A stretch of DNA of 64,000 nucleotides from Pikeienuella piscinae (lineage in GTDB: Bacteria; Pseudomonadota; Alphaproteobacteria; Rhodobacterales; Rhodobacteraceae). Positions 53,327 to 63,134 of this stretch are shown here, piece by piece. The stretch is taken from the NCBI RefSeq assembly GCF_011044155.1, contig NZ_CP049056.1:2418001-2482000 (forward strand). Reading direction: 5' to 3'. Each line of letters starts with the position of its first letter. Position 1 is the stretch's first letter. Under the pieces are notes generated by a model. It was not told the origin of the DNA and did not search any database. It was given only the letters and a program-made list of their open reading frames with translations. The position numbers and the translations under genes were made by a program.

Positions 53327-55717
53327 TCAGAACCTCGTCCCGACCGTCAGCCTGAAGAACTCCGTCTCGTCGCCGCTCTGCTTCTTCACCGGGATCGCGA
53401 AATTCAACCGGAGGGGGCCGAAGCCCGAGTCCCAGAAGATGCTGGCGCCGACGGCGGCGCGCAGATGGGCGCTATCGTCCACCGTGATATCGAGCCCGTT
53501 CGAGGCGCTGTCGACATTGGTGTCGCGGGCGGAGTTGTCGTCGAGACCCCAGAGCGTCCCGACATCCGCGAATAGCCCGCCATGGATGCCGAACTCCTCC
53601 GGCAGGCCGACCGGGAAGGACACCTCGGCCCGTCCGACCGCGTAGAAGTCTCCGCCGAGCGCGTCGTCGCGCTTCTTGCCGTCCACGCCGAGCGACTGGT
53701 CGCGCGGCCCGATCCCGCCATAGGCGAAGCCGCGCAGGCTGTCGCCGCCGATGAAGAAGCGCTCGTTGACCTCCAGGTCCTTGCGCGTCGAATAGACCGC
53801 GCCGCCCTCGAGCTCGATGCTCGCGATCACGTCATCCGCGAAGAACGAGGTCCAGCCCTTCGCGCTCACGACCGACCGCGAGTACTGCGCATCGCCGCCG
53901 AGCCCGGCGAAGGTCTGCTCGAAGGTCAGGAAATAACCCGAGGTCGTCTCGATTGGATCGTCTCGAAGATCATGCGTGTAGCGGAACCCGATCGCGGATG
54001 TCAGCTTGTCGCCTTCGTCCCTCTGGATCAACGGCGAGACGTTGTCGTCGAGATCCCGGATGTCGTCATTCGATATCTCGTAGAAGAGCCTGAGCCGGCC
54101 GGGTTCGCTCACCGGAAAGGCGATGGAGGGAATGAAGCCGATGCTGGTGATCTCATAAGAGCTTTCGTCGTCGAGATCCTCGTCGCGGTAGAAGGCGTTG
54201 AGCCCGAGCCTCAGATCGCGATCAAGGAAAGCGGGCTCTTCGAAGGTGAAATCGACGATCTGACTGTCTTCGGCGACCCGCACCCTGGCCCGCGCGAACT
54301 GCCCGCGACCGAGAAAGTTCGCCTCCTGGATCGAGATTTCGCCGGTCGGCCCGACCGCCGAGGAGAAGCCGAGCCCGAAATTGATCGAACCGGTCGACTG
54401 CTCCTCCACCTCGACCTTGATCACGGCGCGGTCGTCGGTCGCGCCGCGCTCGGTGCGCACGTCGACATCGGCGAAGAAGCCGAGCGCGCGAATGCGCCCG
54501 CGCGCCTGCTCCACCGCGCGCGCGTTGAAGGCGTCGCCCTCGACGATTTCGAACTGCCGTCGGATCACCCGGTCCAGCGTCCGGTCGTTGCCCTCGATGT
54601 CGATCCGTTCGACATAGACGCGCGGCCCCTCGACCAGTTCGAACGCGACATCGATGGTCCGCTCGGCTTCGTTGCGCCGCGCGCGCGGACGGACGTCCAT
54701 GAAGGCGAAGCCCTGTTGGCCCGCGAGATAGACCATGTCCTCGATGATCGCCTCGACCTGCGTGGCGTCATAGGTCTGGCCCGTCAACCCTTCGGGAATC
54801 AGCGCCTGGAAATCCTCCGGGTCGAGCGCCGGCGCGGAGTTGATCACCTCGAACTCCCCGAACGTGTAGAGTTCCCCCTCCTCCACGGTGAAGGTGATGT
54901 AGAACCCCTCGCGGTCGGGCGCGAGCTCGGCGACGGCGGAAAGGACGGTGAAATCCGCGAACCCCTGCGAGAGGTAGAACCGGCGCAGCAGTTGCTTGTC
55001 GAATTCCAGCCTGTCCGGATCGTAGACGTCGGAGTTCAGGATGAATCCCAGGAAACCGGATTCAGACGTGTCGATCACGCCGCGGAGCCGGCCGTCGGAA
55101 AACTGCTCGTTGCCGACGAAATCGATCCGGTAGATCTCCGTCACGTCGCCCTCGGAAATCTCGAAGACGAGGTCGACGCGGTTCTCCGGCAGCTCGATGA
55201 TCACCGGCTCCACGACGGCGCCGTAGCGGCCGGTGGCGCGGTAATTGTCGATCAGCGCCTGCGCGTCCGCCTCCGCCTGCGCGCGGGTGAAGGAGCGGCG
55301 CGGGCGCGAGGAAATGATCGCCAGCATCTGCTCGTCGGAGATCAGATCGTTGCCCTCGAAATTGATCCGGTTGATCGAGGGGTTCTCAGCCACCTGGACC
55401 AGAAGCTTGCCGCCGTCGACCGCAACCGCCGCGTCGCGAAAGAGGCCGGTGTCGTAGAGCTGGCGCACCGACTGGTTCAACGCCGCCTCGCTGATCGGGT
55501 CGCCGACCTTGAGCGTCAGATAGGAGATCACCGTCGCCGGCTCGATGCGCTGATTGCCGAGCACGACGATATCGGTGACGGTCGGACCCCGCGCGCCAGC
55601 CGCAGCCGCGCCCTGCTGGGCCTGCGCCGCCGACGGCCCGAGCATCGCCGCCGCCATGCAAACCGCAATCACGGCCAGTCCGCGCGCCATGCGCGTCATC
55701 CGCTCAATGATCGCCAT
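53327..55717 (-). CDS. bamA: Outer-membrane protein assembly factor BamA
   Basis: 796 residues from ATG 55717 (agagg upstream); a GTG two codons earlier is possible. Signal peptide (GLAVIAVCMAAAMLGPSAAQAQ), five POTRA domains (about 45-430, starting TVTDIVVLGNQRIEPATVISYL), and a C-terminal 16-strand barrel with the conserved VRGF-like RGFAYGGIGPRD and terminal FRLTVGTRF. It inserts beta-barrel proteins. Sits in the rseP-bamA-ompH order. Confidence 0.96.
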   Translation of the reverse strand: MAIIERMTRMARGLAVIAVCMAAAMLGPSAAQAQQGAAAAGARGPTVTDIVVLGNQRIEPATVISYLTLKVGDPISEAALNQSVRQLYDTGLFRDAAVAVDGGKLLVQVAENPSINRINFEGNDLISDEQMLAIISSRPRRSFTRAQAEADAQALIDNYRATGRYGAVVEPVIIELPENRVDLVFEISEGDVTEIYRIDFVGNEQFSDGRLRGVIDTSESGFLGFILNSDVYDPDRLEFDKQLLRRFYLSQGFADFTVLSAVAELAPDREGFYITFTVEEGELYTFGEFEVINSAPALDPEDFQALIPEGLTGQTYDATQVEAIIEDMVYLAGQQGFAFMDVRPRARRNEAERTIDVAFELVEGPRVYVERIDIEGNDRTLDRVIRRQFEIVEGDAFNARAVEQARGRIRALGFFADVDVRTERGATDDRAVIKVEVEEQSTGSINFGLGFSSAVGPTGEISIQEANFLGRGQFARARVRVAEDSQIVDFTFEEPAFLDRDLRLGLNAFYRDEDLDDESSYEITSIGFIPSIAFPVSEPGRLRLFYEISNDDIRDLDDNVSPLIQRDEGDKLTSAIGFRYTHDLRDDPIETTSGYFLTFEQTFAGLGGDAQYSRSVVSAKGWTSFFADDVIASIELEGGAVYSTRKDLEVNERFFIGGDSLRGFAYGGIGPRDQSLGVDGKKRDDALGGDFYAVGRAEVSFPVGLPEEFGIHGGLFADVGTLWGLDDNSARDTNVDSASNGLDITVDDSAHLRAAVGASIFWDSGFGPLRLNFAIPVKKQSGDETEFFRLTVGTRF

Positions 55718-55779
55718 CGCCACCTCTCATCGCCACCCGCCGCCCCCAGGGCGCGCCCGTTCCAAGTCGCCCGCCAGCC

Positions 55780-57108
55780 TCAGCGCAGCAGGTCATTATA
55801 TGTCGCGAACACCATTAGCAGCATTATCATGCCGAAGCCCACTCCATTTCCGATCTCCTGCCAGCGCGCCCGGAGCGGTTTCCCGCGCACGGCCTCCAAC
55901 GCGTAAAACACCAGGTGTCCGCCGTCCAGAACCGGAATCGGAAAGAGATTGATCAGCCCGATCGACGTGGAGATCAACGCGATCATCATCGCCAGCGACT
56001 CGAGCCCCTGCTCCGCCGCCTGGCCGGAGACCTTGGCGATCTGGATCGGGCCGCCCAGCTGGCTCGAATCGGCCGCTCCGGTAATCATGTCGCCGAGATA
56101 ATCCATCGTTCCCGCGATGATCGCCCAGGTCCGCGCCGCGCCATATGTCAGCGCATCGAACGGGTTGGCCGTCTCGACGATCGGCTCGATACCGCCGAAG
56201 GACATGTTCCTCACGCCGATCATCGGCCTGCGCTCAATCGCGCCGTCCGGCCCCGGCATCTCCACCATCTCCGGCGTCATGGACAGAACCAGCTTTTCGT
56301 CGCCGCGCGTCACGTCAAGCGAGAGCATCGCGCCGCCGGACGCCGCGATGCGGGCCCGGAGGGAATCGAAGCTCGGCGTGGGCTCTCCATCCACCGCGGT
56401 GACGACATCGTCCGGCTGCAGCCCGGCGTCGGCGGCGGCGCCGCCGGGAACCACCTCATCGACCCGCGCCGGGCGCAGATAGAAAATCTCGATCTCCTCC
56501 TCGCCGGCGCCGCGATCCACCAGCGCAGTCGCGCGCTGGCCCTCCAGCGCGGCGAGCTCGACCAGGATGTCGGAGAAGCTCTCGACATAATTGCCGTCGA
56601 TCGCGATCACCCGATCCCCGGCCATCAGCCCGAGTTCGGGGTTGGCGTCGGCCCGGATCGAGCCGATCACCGGCTCGTTGACCTCGCGTCCCGCCAGCAT
56701 GGCGAAAAAGGCGAAGACCAGGATCGACAGGATGAAGTTCGCCACCGGGCCGGCCAGCACCGTGAGCGCGCGACGCCAGATCGCGGCGGTATGAAACGCG
56801 CCCTTTCTCTCCTCCGCGGACATGCGCGCCAGCGCCTCCCGGTCGACCCCGGCGGAAGCCGCGTTCATGTCGCCCGCGAATTTCACATAGCCGCCGAGCG
56901 GCAGCGCCCCGACGCGCCAGCGCATCCCTCGCTTGTCGCGCCAGGCGAGCAGTTCCGGCCCGAAACCGATGGAAAACACCTCGGCCCGGATTCCGACCCA
57001 CCGTCCGACGATGTAATGGCCGTATTCATGCACGAAGACGACCACGCCGAGAACGACGAGGAACGGAATCACCCAACCGACATAGGGAATCTCGGCGATA
57101 TAGGACAT
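55780..57108 (-). CDS. rseP: RseP-type site-2 metalloprotease
   Basis: 442 residues. Zinc motif VFVHEYGHYIVGR in the first helix and NLFPIPVLDGGHL near the C-terminus, with PDZ-like segments between (ELGLMAGDRVIAIDGNYVES and AAADAGLQPDDVVTAVDG). Intramembrane protease that cleaves anti-sigma factors and signal peptides. GGAG lies 4 bases before ATG 57108. Followed by bamA after 62 bases. Confidence 0.95.
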   Translation of the reverse strand: MSYIAEIPYVGWVIPFLVVLGVVVFVHEYGHYIVGRWVGIRAEVFSIGFGPELLAWRDKRGMRWRVGALPLGGYVKFAGDMNAASAGVDREALARMSAEERKGAFHTAAIWRRALTVLAGPVANFILSILVFAFFAMLAGREVNEPVIGSIRADANPELGLMAGDRVIAIDGNYVESFSDILVELAALEGQRATALVDRGAGEEEIEIFYLRPARVDEVVPGGAAADAGLQPDDVVTAVDGEPTPSFDSLRARIAASGGAMLSLDVTRGDEKLVLSMTPEMVEMPGPDGAIERRPMIGVRNMSFGGIEPIVETANPFDALTYGAARTWAIIAGTMDYLGDMITGAADSSQLGGPIQIAKVSGQAAEQGLESLAMMIALISTSIGLINLFPIPVLDGGHLVFYALEAVRGKPLRARWQEIGNGVGFGMIMLLMVFATYNDLLR

Positions 57109-57139
57109 GATGCTCCTGTATAGAGTCGCGCGCCGCGGC

Positions 57140-58306
57140 TCAGGCCGCGCTCCGCGTCATTTCCTCGTCGGCCAGCCGCCGCGCAATGCGATCCGCTTCC
57201 AGCACGTCGGCGATATCGCGCGCCCGACCGGCCGTCGGCGTGGCTTCTAGCACGATCTCGACGACGCGCGCCATGTCGAGGAAGCCGATCCGCCCGGCGA
57301 TGAACGCGTCAAGCGCCGCCTCCTTGGCCGCATTGAACGCCGCGCCGCAAAGTTCGCTCCGGTCCATCGCCGCCCACGCGAGGCGGAGCGCGGGGAAACG
57401 CGCCTCGTCCGGGGCGGAAAAGTCGAGCCGGCCAAGCGCGACAAGATCGAGCGGCGCCACCGGCAGCGCGCCCCGTTCCGGCCAGGTCAGCGCGTAGCCG
57501 ATCGCCGTCCGCATGTCCGGCGCGCCAAGCTGCGCCAGCATCGAGCCGTCGGCGTAACTCACCGCGGAATGGATCACCGATTGCGGATGGATCACCACGT
57601 CAAGCGTCTCGACCGTCGCGCCGAAAAGCCAGCGCGCCTCGATCATCTCCAGCGCCTTGTTGAACATCGACGCGCTGTCGATGGAGATTTTCATCCCCAT
57701 CGGCCAGTTCGGATGCGCCGCCGCGCTGGCCGGCGTCGCCGCCGCCATCCGTTCGAGCGGCCAGTCGCGAAACGGCCCCCCCGAAGCGGTCAGCAGAAAC
57801 CGCGTCGGCGCCCGCCCCGCATTGGCGTCGAGGCACTGAAAGATCGCGGAATGCTCGCTGTCCACCGGAATCACCCGTGCGCCATGCGCCCGCGCGGCGG
57901 AGAGGAAAAGACCGCCGGCCGCCACCAGGCATTCCTTGTTGGCGAGCGCGATCGTCGCCCCGGTCCGCGCCGCCGCCAGCGTCGGCGCCAGCCCCGCCGC
58001 GCCGACGATCGCCGCCATCACCCAGTCCGCCGGGCGCGCCGCCGCCTCTGTCAGCGCCGCCGCCCCGGCCGCCGCCTCGACACCGGACCCTTCGAGCGCG
58101 GCGCGAAGATCGTCGAGCCGCGCCTCGTCGGCGGTGACGGCGATCTCGGCCCCGAACTCCCGCGCCGCCGCGGCCAGCGCGTCGATATTCGCCGCGCCGG
58201 TCAGCGCGACGACGCGAAACGCCTCCCGTCCGCCGAGCGCGCGAAGCACCTCCAGCGTGCTCCGCCCGACGGAGCCGGTGACGCCGAGGATGGAGACGGC
58301 GCGCAT
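57140..58306 (-). CDS. dxr: 1-deoxy-D-xylulose 5-phosphate reductoisomerase
   Basis: 388 residues from the ATG overlapping the cdsA stop (ATGA). NADPH motif ILGVTGSVGRSTLEVL, ALANKECLVAAGG, metal/substrate motifs IPVDSEHSAIFQ and LLTASGGPFRDW, and HPNWPMGMKISIDSASMFNKALE. Catalyses the second step of the MEP isoprenoid pathway, supplying uppS upstream. Confidence 0.96.
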   Translation of the reverse strand: MRAVSILGVTGSVGRSTLEVLRALGGREAFRVVALTGAANIDALAAAAREFGAEIAVTADEARLDDLRAALEGSGVEAAAGAAALTEAAARPADWVMAAIVGAAGLAPTLAAARTGATIALANKECLVAAGGLFLSAARAHGARVIPVDSEHSAIFQCLDANAGRAPTRFLLTASGGPFRDWPLERMAAATPASAAAHPNWPMGMKISIDSASMFNKALEMIEARWLFGATVETLDVVIHPQSVIHSAVSYADGSMLAQLGAPDMRTAIGYALTWPERGALPVAPLDLVALGRLDFSAPDEARFPALRLAWAAMDRSELCGAAFNAAKEAALDAFIAGRIGFLDMARVVEIVLEATPTAGRARDIADVLEADRIARRLADEEMTRSAA

Positions 58307-59136
58307 CACCAGGCCCAGATCGGCAGCTCGGGCCGGATCAGTGAAAGCACGCCGACCGCCAGCGTCGCCGCGATCATTCCGTCGAGCCGGTCGAGAAGCC
58401 CGCCATGGCCCGGCAGCAGCCGGCCGCTGTCCTTCTTGTCGAATTTCCGCTTGTAGGCGCTTTCGGCGAAATCCCCGGCCTGGCTGATCGCGGAAACCAG
58501 CACCGCCGCGAGAAGCGCGCCGCCGCCGACCCCCCGCCCGGCGCCGAGACCGACCAGCGCCGCCGCCACCGCCGCCAGCGTCACGCCGCCGATCCCTCCG
58601 GCCCAGGTCTTGTTCGGACTGACGCGCGGCCAGAGTTTCGGCCCGCCGATCAGCCGGCCGGAGAAATAGGCCCCGATATCCGTCGCCACGACCACGAGCA
58701 CCAGCCAGATGATCACCTGCAAACCATGTTGGGGGCTGCCCAGCAGAAGCACGAAAAACGAGAGCGCCGCGCCAAGATAGAGCGCGCCGGCGAGGCTCCA
58801 CCAGGGCGAGCGCGCGCGCGCGATGTCCACAGCGGCGCCGAGCGTGGCGACCGCGAACAGAAACACCGCCGCCTCGACGATCCGGCCGTGAAAGGCGACG
58901 AAGACCGCGCCCGCCACCGCCAGCGCCTGAAACCCGGCCAGCACCCGGTCGCCGGGGCGCGCCGCGATGCGGCGCCATTCCCAGGCCATGATGCCGCCCG
59001 CGATCATCACGAAAGCAAGCCCCCAGCCGCCGCCGGCCCAGATCGCGCCGAAACCGGTCGCGGCGAAGATGACGGCGATGACCGAGCGCACCGCGAGGTC
59101 GCCGAATCGGCGCGGGGGCGCCGGCGCCGGCGTCAT
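58306..59136 (-). CDS. cdsA: Phosphatidate cytidylyltransferase
   Basis: 276 residues, polytopic, with the CTP transferase signature in DKKDSGRLLPGHGGLLDRLDGM preceded by AISQAGDFAESAYKR. NKTWAGGIGG is also typical. Makes CDP-diacylglycerol, the precursor of all phospholipids. Between uppS and dxr with tight spacing. Confidence 0.95.
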   Translation of the reverse strand: MTPAPAPPRRFGDLAVRSVIAVIFAATGFGAIWAGGGWGLAFVMIAGGIMAWEWRRIAARPGDRVLAGFQALAVAGAVFVAFHGRIVEAAVFLFAVATLGAAVDIARARSPWWSLAGALYLGAALSFFVLLLGSPQHGLQVIIWLVLVVVATDIGAYFSGRLIGGPKLWPRVSPNKTWAGGIGGVTLAAVAAALVGLGAGRGVGGGALLAAVLVSAISQAGDFAESAYKRKFDKKDSGRLLPGHGGLLDRLDGMIAATLAVGVLSLIRPELPIWAW

Positions 59137-59145
59137 CCCCCCGTC

Positions 59146-59958
59146 CTAGATCGCGACGGCGCCGAAACGCCGTTCGCGCGCGCCATATGCCGCCAGCGCG
59201 CGGGCCAGCGCCTCGCGGCCGAAATCCGGCCAGAGTTCGTCCACGAACATGAACTCGGCGTAGGCGCACTGCCAAAGCAGGAAATTCGAGATGCGCTGTT
59301 CGCCCGAGGTGCGGATCAGAAGGTCGGGATCGGGAAGGCCGCCAGTGTCCAGCGCGGCGTCGAGCGCCGCTTCGTCCACCGCTTCCGGCTCGATCTCTCC
59401 CGCCGCCGCGCGCTTCGCGAGCCGCCGGGCCGCGGCGGCGATCTCCGCCCGCCCGCCATAATTGATCGCGATGACGAGGGTCAGCCGGTCATTCGATGCG
59501 GTCTGCGCCTCCAGCCCGGCCATCAGCTCGCGGATATCCGGCGCCAGCCCCTCGCGGTCGCCGATGAACACCACCCGCGCGCCCCGGCGCGAAAGCTCCG
59601 CCGCCTCGCGCCGCATGTAGCGCCGGAAGAGATTCATCAGCCCCGCGATCTCCTCCACCGACCGCTTCCAGTTCTCGGTCGAGAACGCATAGAGCGTCAA
59701 CACCTCGACGCCGAGATCGGGGCACGCCTCGACCACCGACCTGACCGCGTCGGCGCCCTTGCGGTGCCCGGCCAGCCGCGGCAGCCCGCGCCGCGTCGCC
59801 CAGCGGCCGTTCCCATCCATGATGATCGCGACGTGACGCGCCCGCTTCGCGGGCCGCTCCGGCGTCTCGTCGAGGAATTCCGCTCGTCCCATATCGCCGG
59901 AGGTCCCTGTATTCGCCGGCCGCGCTCGCCCCGGCTTCCTTGTCGCCGCCCCATCCAT
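59146..59958 (-). CDS. uppS: Undecaprenyl diphosphate synthase (cis-prenyltransferase)
   Basis: 270 residues from ATG 59958; an ATG at 59892 would give a length nearer the usual 245. Motifs: HVAIIMDGNGRWATRRGLPRL (catalytic Asp), LTLYAFSTENWKR, and DLLIRTSGEQRISNFLLWQCAYAEFMF. Makes the lipid carrier for peptidoglycan and other glycans. Only 7 bases separate it from frr. The first 40 residues are unusually basic and may not be translated. Confidence 0.95.
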   Translation of the reverse strand: MDGAATRKPGRARPANTGTSGDMGRAEFLDETPERPAKRARHVAIIMDGNGRWATRRGLPRLAGHRKGADAVRSVVEACPDLGVEVLTLYAFSTENWKRSVEEIAGLMNLFRRYMRREAAELSRRGARVVFIGDREGLAPDIRELMAGLEAQTASNDRLTLVIAINYGGRAEIAAAARRLAKRAAAGEIEPEAVDEAALDAALDTGGLPDPDLLIRTSGEQRISNFLLWQCAYAEFMFVDELWPDFGREALARALAAYGARERRFGAVAI

Positions 59959-59965
59959 CAGGGCG

Positions 59966-60532
59966 TCAGACCTGCATGATCTCTTCTTGTTTCGCCTGAA
60001 GCGCCTCGTCGATCTTCCTGATCCCGGCGTCGGTCAGCGCCTGCACTTCCTCGGACCAGAGCTTCTGATCGTCCTCGCTCATGCCGTCGGCCTTCGCCTT
60101 TTTCACCTGGTCCATGCCGTCGCGGCGCACATTCCTGACCGCGACCCGCGCATTTTCCGCATAGTGACCCGCGAGTTTGGCGAGTTCGCGGCGCCTTTCC
60201 TCATTCAACTCGGGGATCGGCAGACGCAGGATCGTGCCGTCGACCACCGGGTTGATACCGATCCCGGAGGAGCGGATCGCCTTCTCGACCTTGCCGACGA
60301 GGCTCTTGTCCCAGACGTTCAGCGTCAGCATCCGCGGCTCCGGCACGTTCACCGTCGCGACCTGGTTGATCGGGGTCATGGCGCCATAGGCGTCGACATG
60401 GATCGGCTCGACCATCGAGGCGGAGGCCCGCCCGGTCCGAAGCGACTGGAACTCCGTCCGCATGTTCGCCAGCGCGCCGTCCATGCGCTTCTCGAGGTCG
60501 TCGAGGTCGATCTCGAATTCGTCTTCGGCCAT
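59966..60532 (-). CDS. frr: Ribosome recycling factor
   Basis: 188 residues, the family length of 185-188, from ATG 60532 with GGAG upstream; [21 protein letters not shown] start. Contains [19 protein letters not shown] and [29 protein letters not shown]. Splits post-termination ribosomes with EF-G. Between pyrH and uppS. Confidence 0.97.
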   Translation of the reverse strand: MAEDEFEIDLDDLEKRMDGALANMRTEFQSLRTGRASASMVEPIHVDAYGAMTPINQVATVNVPEPRMLTLNVWDKSLVGKVEKAIRSSGIGINPVVDGTILRLPIPELNEERRRELAKLAGHYAENARVAVRNVRRDGMDQVKKAKADGMSEDDQKLWSEEVQALTDAGIRKIDEALQAKQEEIMQV

Positions 60533-60571
60533 TTCGTCCACTGCTCCCGGTTTCAAGTCGCCGCGCGGGCG

Positions 60572-61312
60572 CTACGACTGTTCGACAATGGTGAATTTTC
60601 CCTTCCCGCTCAAGACCGCGGCGAGCCCGCCCTCATGGTTCAGCGAAAAGACGATGATCGGCAGCCCGTTGTCCCGCGCCAGCGCGATCGCGGAGGCGTC
60701 CATGACCTTCAGATTGCGCGCCAGCACCTCGTCATAGCTGATGCGGGAGTAATGTTTCGCCTCCGGGTTGGTTTTCGGGTCGCAATCATAGACGCCGTCC
60801 ACCTGCGTTCCCTTGTAGATCGCGCCACAGTTCATCTCCATCGCCCGGAGCGTCGCCGCCGTGTCGGTGGTGAAATAGGGGTTTCCGGTGCCGGCCGCGA
60901 AGATGCAGATGCGCTTCTTCTCCAGGTGGCGCACCGCGCGGCGCCGGATATAGGGCTCGCAGATCTGGTCCATCGGTATCGCCGAGATGACCCGGGTATG
61001 GAGCCCGAGCCCCTCCATCGCCGACTGCATCCCGAGCGCGTTCATGATCGTCGCCAGCATGCCCATGTAATCGGCCGAAGCGCGCTCCATCCCCTGCGCC
61101 GAGCCGGCGATGCCGCGGAAGATATTGCCGCCGCCGATCACCATGCAGATCTCGACGCCGAGCTCGTGAACCCGTTTCACCTCCGCGGCGATGCGCGCCA
61201 CGGTGGGCGGGTGGAGTCCGTAGCCCTGATCCCCCATCAGCGCCTCGCCGGAGATTTTCAGAAGGATGCGCGGATAGATCGGTTTATCGGCCTCTTCTGT
61301 CATATCCGGCAT
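60572..61312 (-). CDS. pyrH: UMP kinase
   Basis: 246 residues starting [27 protein letters not shown]; aggaaaggag lies 8 bases upstream of ATG 61312. Amino-acid kinase fold with [17 protein letters not shown]-like [18 protein letters not shown] and [17 protein letters not shown]. Phosphorylates UMP to UDP. Followed by frr after 39 bases. Confidence 0.97.
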   Translation of the reverse strand: MPDMTEEADKPIYPRILLKISGEALMGDQGYGLHPPTVARIAAEVKRVHELGVEICMVIGGGNIFRGIAGSAQGMERASADYMGMLATIMNALGMQSAMEGLGLHTRVISAIPMDQICEPYIRRRAVRHLEKKRICIFAAGTGNPYFTTDTAATLRAMEMNCGAIYKGTQVDGVYDCDPKTNPEAKHYSRISYDEVLARNLKVMDASAIALARDNGLPIIVFSLNHEGGLAAVLSGKGKFTIVEQS

Positions 61313-61451
61313 CCCAGCGACTCCTTTCCTGACCGCGGCGCAACCTGTCCGAAAGGCGGCGCCGACGCAAGGCGCGGTCGCACCGGGCGCGACGCTTCGC
61401 GCAGCTTTCGCCAGACTTGTGCAAAACCCGGGCGCGTCCGGACGCCGGGCG

Positions 61452-62003
61452 CTATTCGAGCGGCTTCATCGCGAGATGCTCGTAACTGTAGAGGAACTCG
61501 CTGTCGGTCAGCGGCGTATGGCATTCGCGGCAGGAGGTGGTGTCCTTGCCGAGGTTCTCGCCGTCCGGGCTGAACACATCGAAGGCCCAGTCGCCGACCT
61601 TCAGGTCTTCGCCCCATTTCGCGTCATTACCCTCGATCCGCTGCATCACGGCGATCGCCGCCATCTCCTCGGCGCCGATCAAATGGCCGAGCATGCTCTG
61701 CATCGGCTCGCCATCGGCGTCCTTCAGCGCCGGGGTCAGTTCGCCGACCAGGATCGAACCATAGGGCAGCTTGCCGTCGCCGCGCGCGCCGTTCAGCGCG
61801 ATGTCGTTGGCGTAGATCGATATGATCTGCGTCCCGTTCTGCCGGTCGGCGGTCAGATAATGCGTGAATTCGGTCTTGTAGTCGGCCGGAAACGCCAGCG
61901 CGACATCATCCTCCGCCGCCTCCGCCGGAACCGATGCGATCATCGCCGACATACCGATTGCGAAGCTGAGTGCGGCGACCGCGTGGGCTGTGAAACCAGT
62001 CAT
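61452..62003 (-). CDS. Cytochrome P460-like periplasmic c-type haem protein
   Basis: 183 residues from ATG 62003, with agggagg 8 bases upstream. Signal peptide ([24 protein letters not shown]). The mature part matches the cytochrome P460 fold: [53 protein letters not shown] and the C-terminal haem motif CRECH. Lys in GKLPYGS lies where cross-linking occurs in Nitrosomonas P460 only by rough comparison. P460 enzymes oxidise hydroxylamine or nitric oxide, cytochrome c'-beta relatives bind NO. Inserted between tsf and pyrH, with a terminator before it; on the minus strand GAAAC, 18 bases, CGTAT at 62062-62034 resembles an ECF-type promoter (weak). Confidence 0.82.
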   Translation of the reverse strand: MTGFTAHAVAALSFAIGMSAMIASVPAEAAEDDVALAFPADYKTEFTHYLTADRQNGTQIISIYANDIALNGARGDGKLPYGSILVGELTPALKDADGEPMQSMLGHLIGAEEMAAIAVMQRIEGNDAKWGEDLKVGDWAFDVFSPDGENLGKDTTSCRECHTPLTDSEFLYSYEHLAMKPLE

Positions 62004-62079
62004 GAGTGCGAACCTCCCTTGCTGCATCAGGATGATACGACAGGTGGCCCGAAAGAAGTTTCACAATTTGGCGTCGGAC

Positions 62080-62121
62080 GAAAGAAATATGCGGCGCGGC
62101 GACCAATCGCCGCCGCGCCGC
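62080..62121 (-). terminator. Terminator-like stem-loop after tsf
   Basis: On the minus strand GCGGCGCGGCGGCGA-ttgg-TCGCCGCGCCGC, stem of 12 bp with a 3-base bulge, then ATATTTCTTTC. It begins 7 bases after the tsf stop and ends the rpsB-tsf unit before the P460 gene. Confidence 0.7.
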
Positions 62122-62127
62122 GGGGCG

Positions 62128-63018
62128 TCAGCCGCCCATTGTCTTTGCGACTTCGGCGGCGAAATCCTCTTCCGCCTTCTCGATTCCCTCGCCGACCTGC
62201 ACGCGGGCGAAACCCGTGACCTTGTATGGGCCGGCCTCGGCCACCGCCTTTTCGACCGTCAGATCGGGATTGATGACGAAGGCCTGTTTCAGCAGGCAGA
62301 CCTCCTGGAAGAACTTGTTCATCCGCCCGGAGATCATCTTCTCGATCACCGCCTCGGGCTTGCCGCTTTCGCGCGCCTGCTCGGTCAGCACCTGCTTCTC
62401 GCGCTCGACCAGAGCCGGGTCGAGATCGTCCCGATCCAGCGAGGCCGGGCTCGTCGCCGCGACATGCATGGCGACCTGCTTGCCGATCGCCAGCGCGCCC
62501 TCCGCGTCGCCGCCGTCGATCCCGACGAGAACGCCGATATTGCCCATGCCGTCGGCTGCGGCGTTATGAATATAGGTGGCGACATGGTCCGCCTCGACGC
62601 GGACCATGCGGCGCACCGACATGTTCTCGCCGATCGTCGCGACCTTGGCGGTCACCGTGTCGGCGACGGACTTGCCGTCGAGATCCGCGTTCAGCAGCGC
62701 GCCCAGATCGCCGGTCTCGAGCGCGGTTTTCGCGATCCCTGCGACCATCGCCTGGAATTCGGCGTTCCGGGCCACGAAATCCGTTTCGGAATTGATCTCG
62801 ACCGCGACGCCGACGCCCGGCTTCGCGGCGACGCCGATAAGCCCCTCGGCGGCGGTGCGGCCGGATTTCTTCGCGGCCTTGGAAAGGCCCTTGGCGCGCA
62901 GCCAGTCGACCGCGGCCTCGATCTCGCCGCCGGTTTCGGTCAGCGCCTTCTTCGCGTCCATCATGCCGGCGCCGGTCATGTCGCGCAGCTCTTTCACGTC
63001 CTTGGCCGTGATCGCCAT
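62128..63018 (-). CDS. tsf: Elongation factor Ts
   Basis: 296 residues from ATG 63018, with GGAG 9 bases upstream. [29 protein letters not shown] is diagnostic, as is [14 protein letters not shown]. Nucleotide-exchange factor for EF-Tu. Downstream of rpsB after 116 bases. Confidence 0.97.
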   Translation of the reverse strand: MAITAKDVKELRDMTGAGMMDAKKALTETGGEIEAAVDWLRAKGLSKAAKKSGRTAAEGLIGVAAKPGVGVAVEINSETDFVARNAEFQAMVAGIAKTALETGDLGALLNADLDGKSVADTVTAKVATIGENMSVRRMVRVEADHVATYIHNAAADGMGNIGVLVGIDGGDAEGALAIGKQVAMHVAATSPASLDRDDLDPALVEREKQVLTEQARESGKPEAVIEKMISGRMNKFFQEVCLLKQAFVINPDLTVEKAVAEAGPYKVTGFARVQVGEGIEKAEEDFAAEVAKTMGG

Positions 63019-63081
63019 CGTCATCGCTCCTCGGTGTCGTCCACTGCGCCCGGCCGGGGCCGGGGCGCCGCTGAAACAGGG

Positions 63082-63113
63082 TTGGCGGGCGACGCGTTCA
63101 CGACGTCGCCCAA
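63082..63113. repeat. Inverted repeat between rpsB and tsf
   Basis: TTGGCGGGCGACG and CGTCGCCCAA can pair (one unpaired base plus one bulge) around a 9-base loop. It lies in the 116-base rpsB-tsf gap and could be an attenuating stem-loop, which would reduce tsf relative to rpsB; no T-tract follows. Confidence 0.4.
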
Positions 63114-63134
63114 CGTTCATTCGGGCATTCGGCC

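Noticed and set aside
53582-55906. A 774-codon plus-strand open frame opposite bamA
   Set aside because: Antisense shadow of bamA, no domain recognised.
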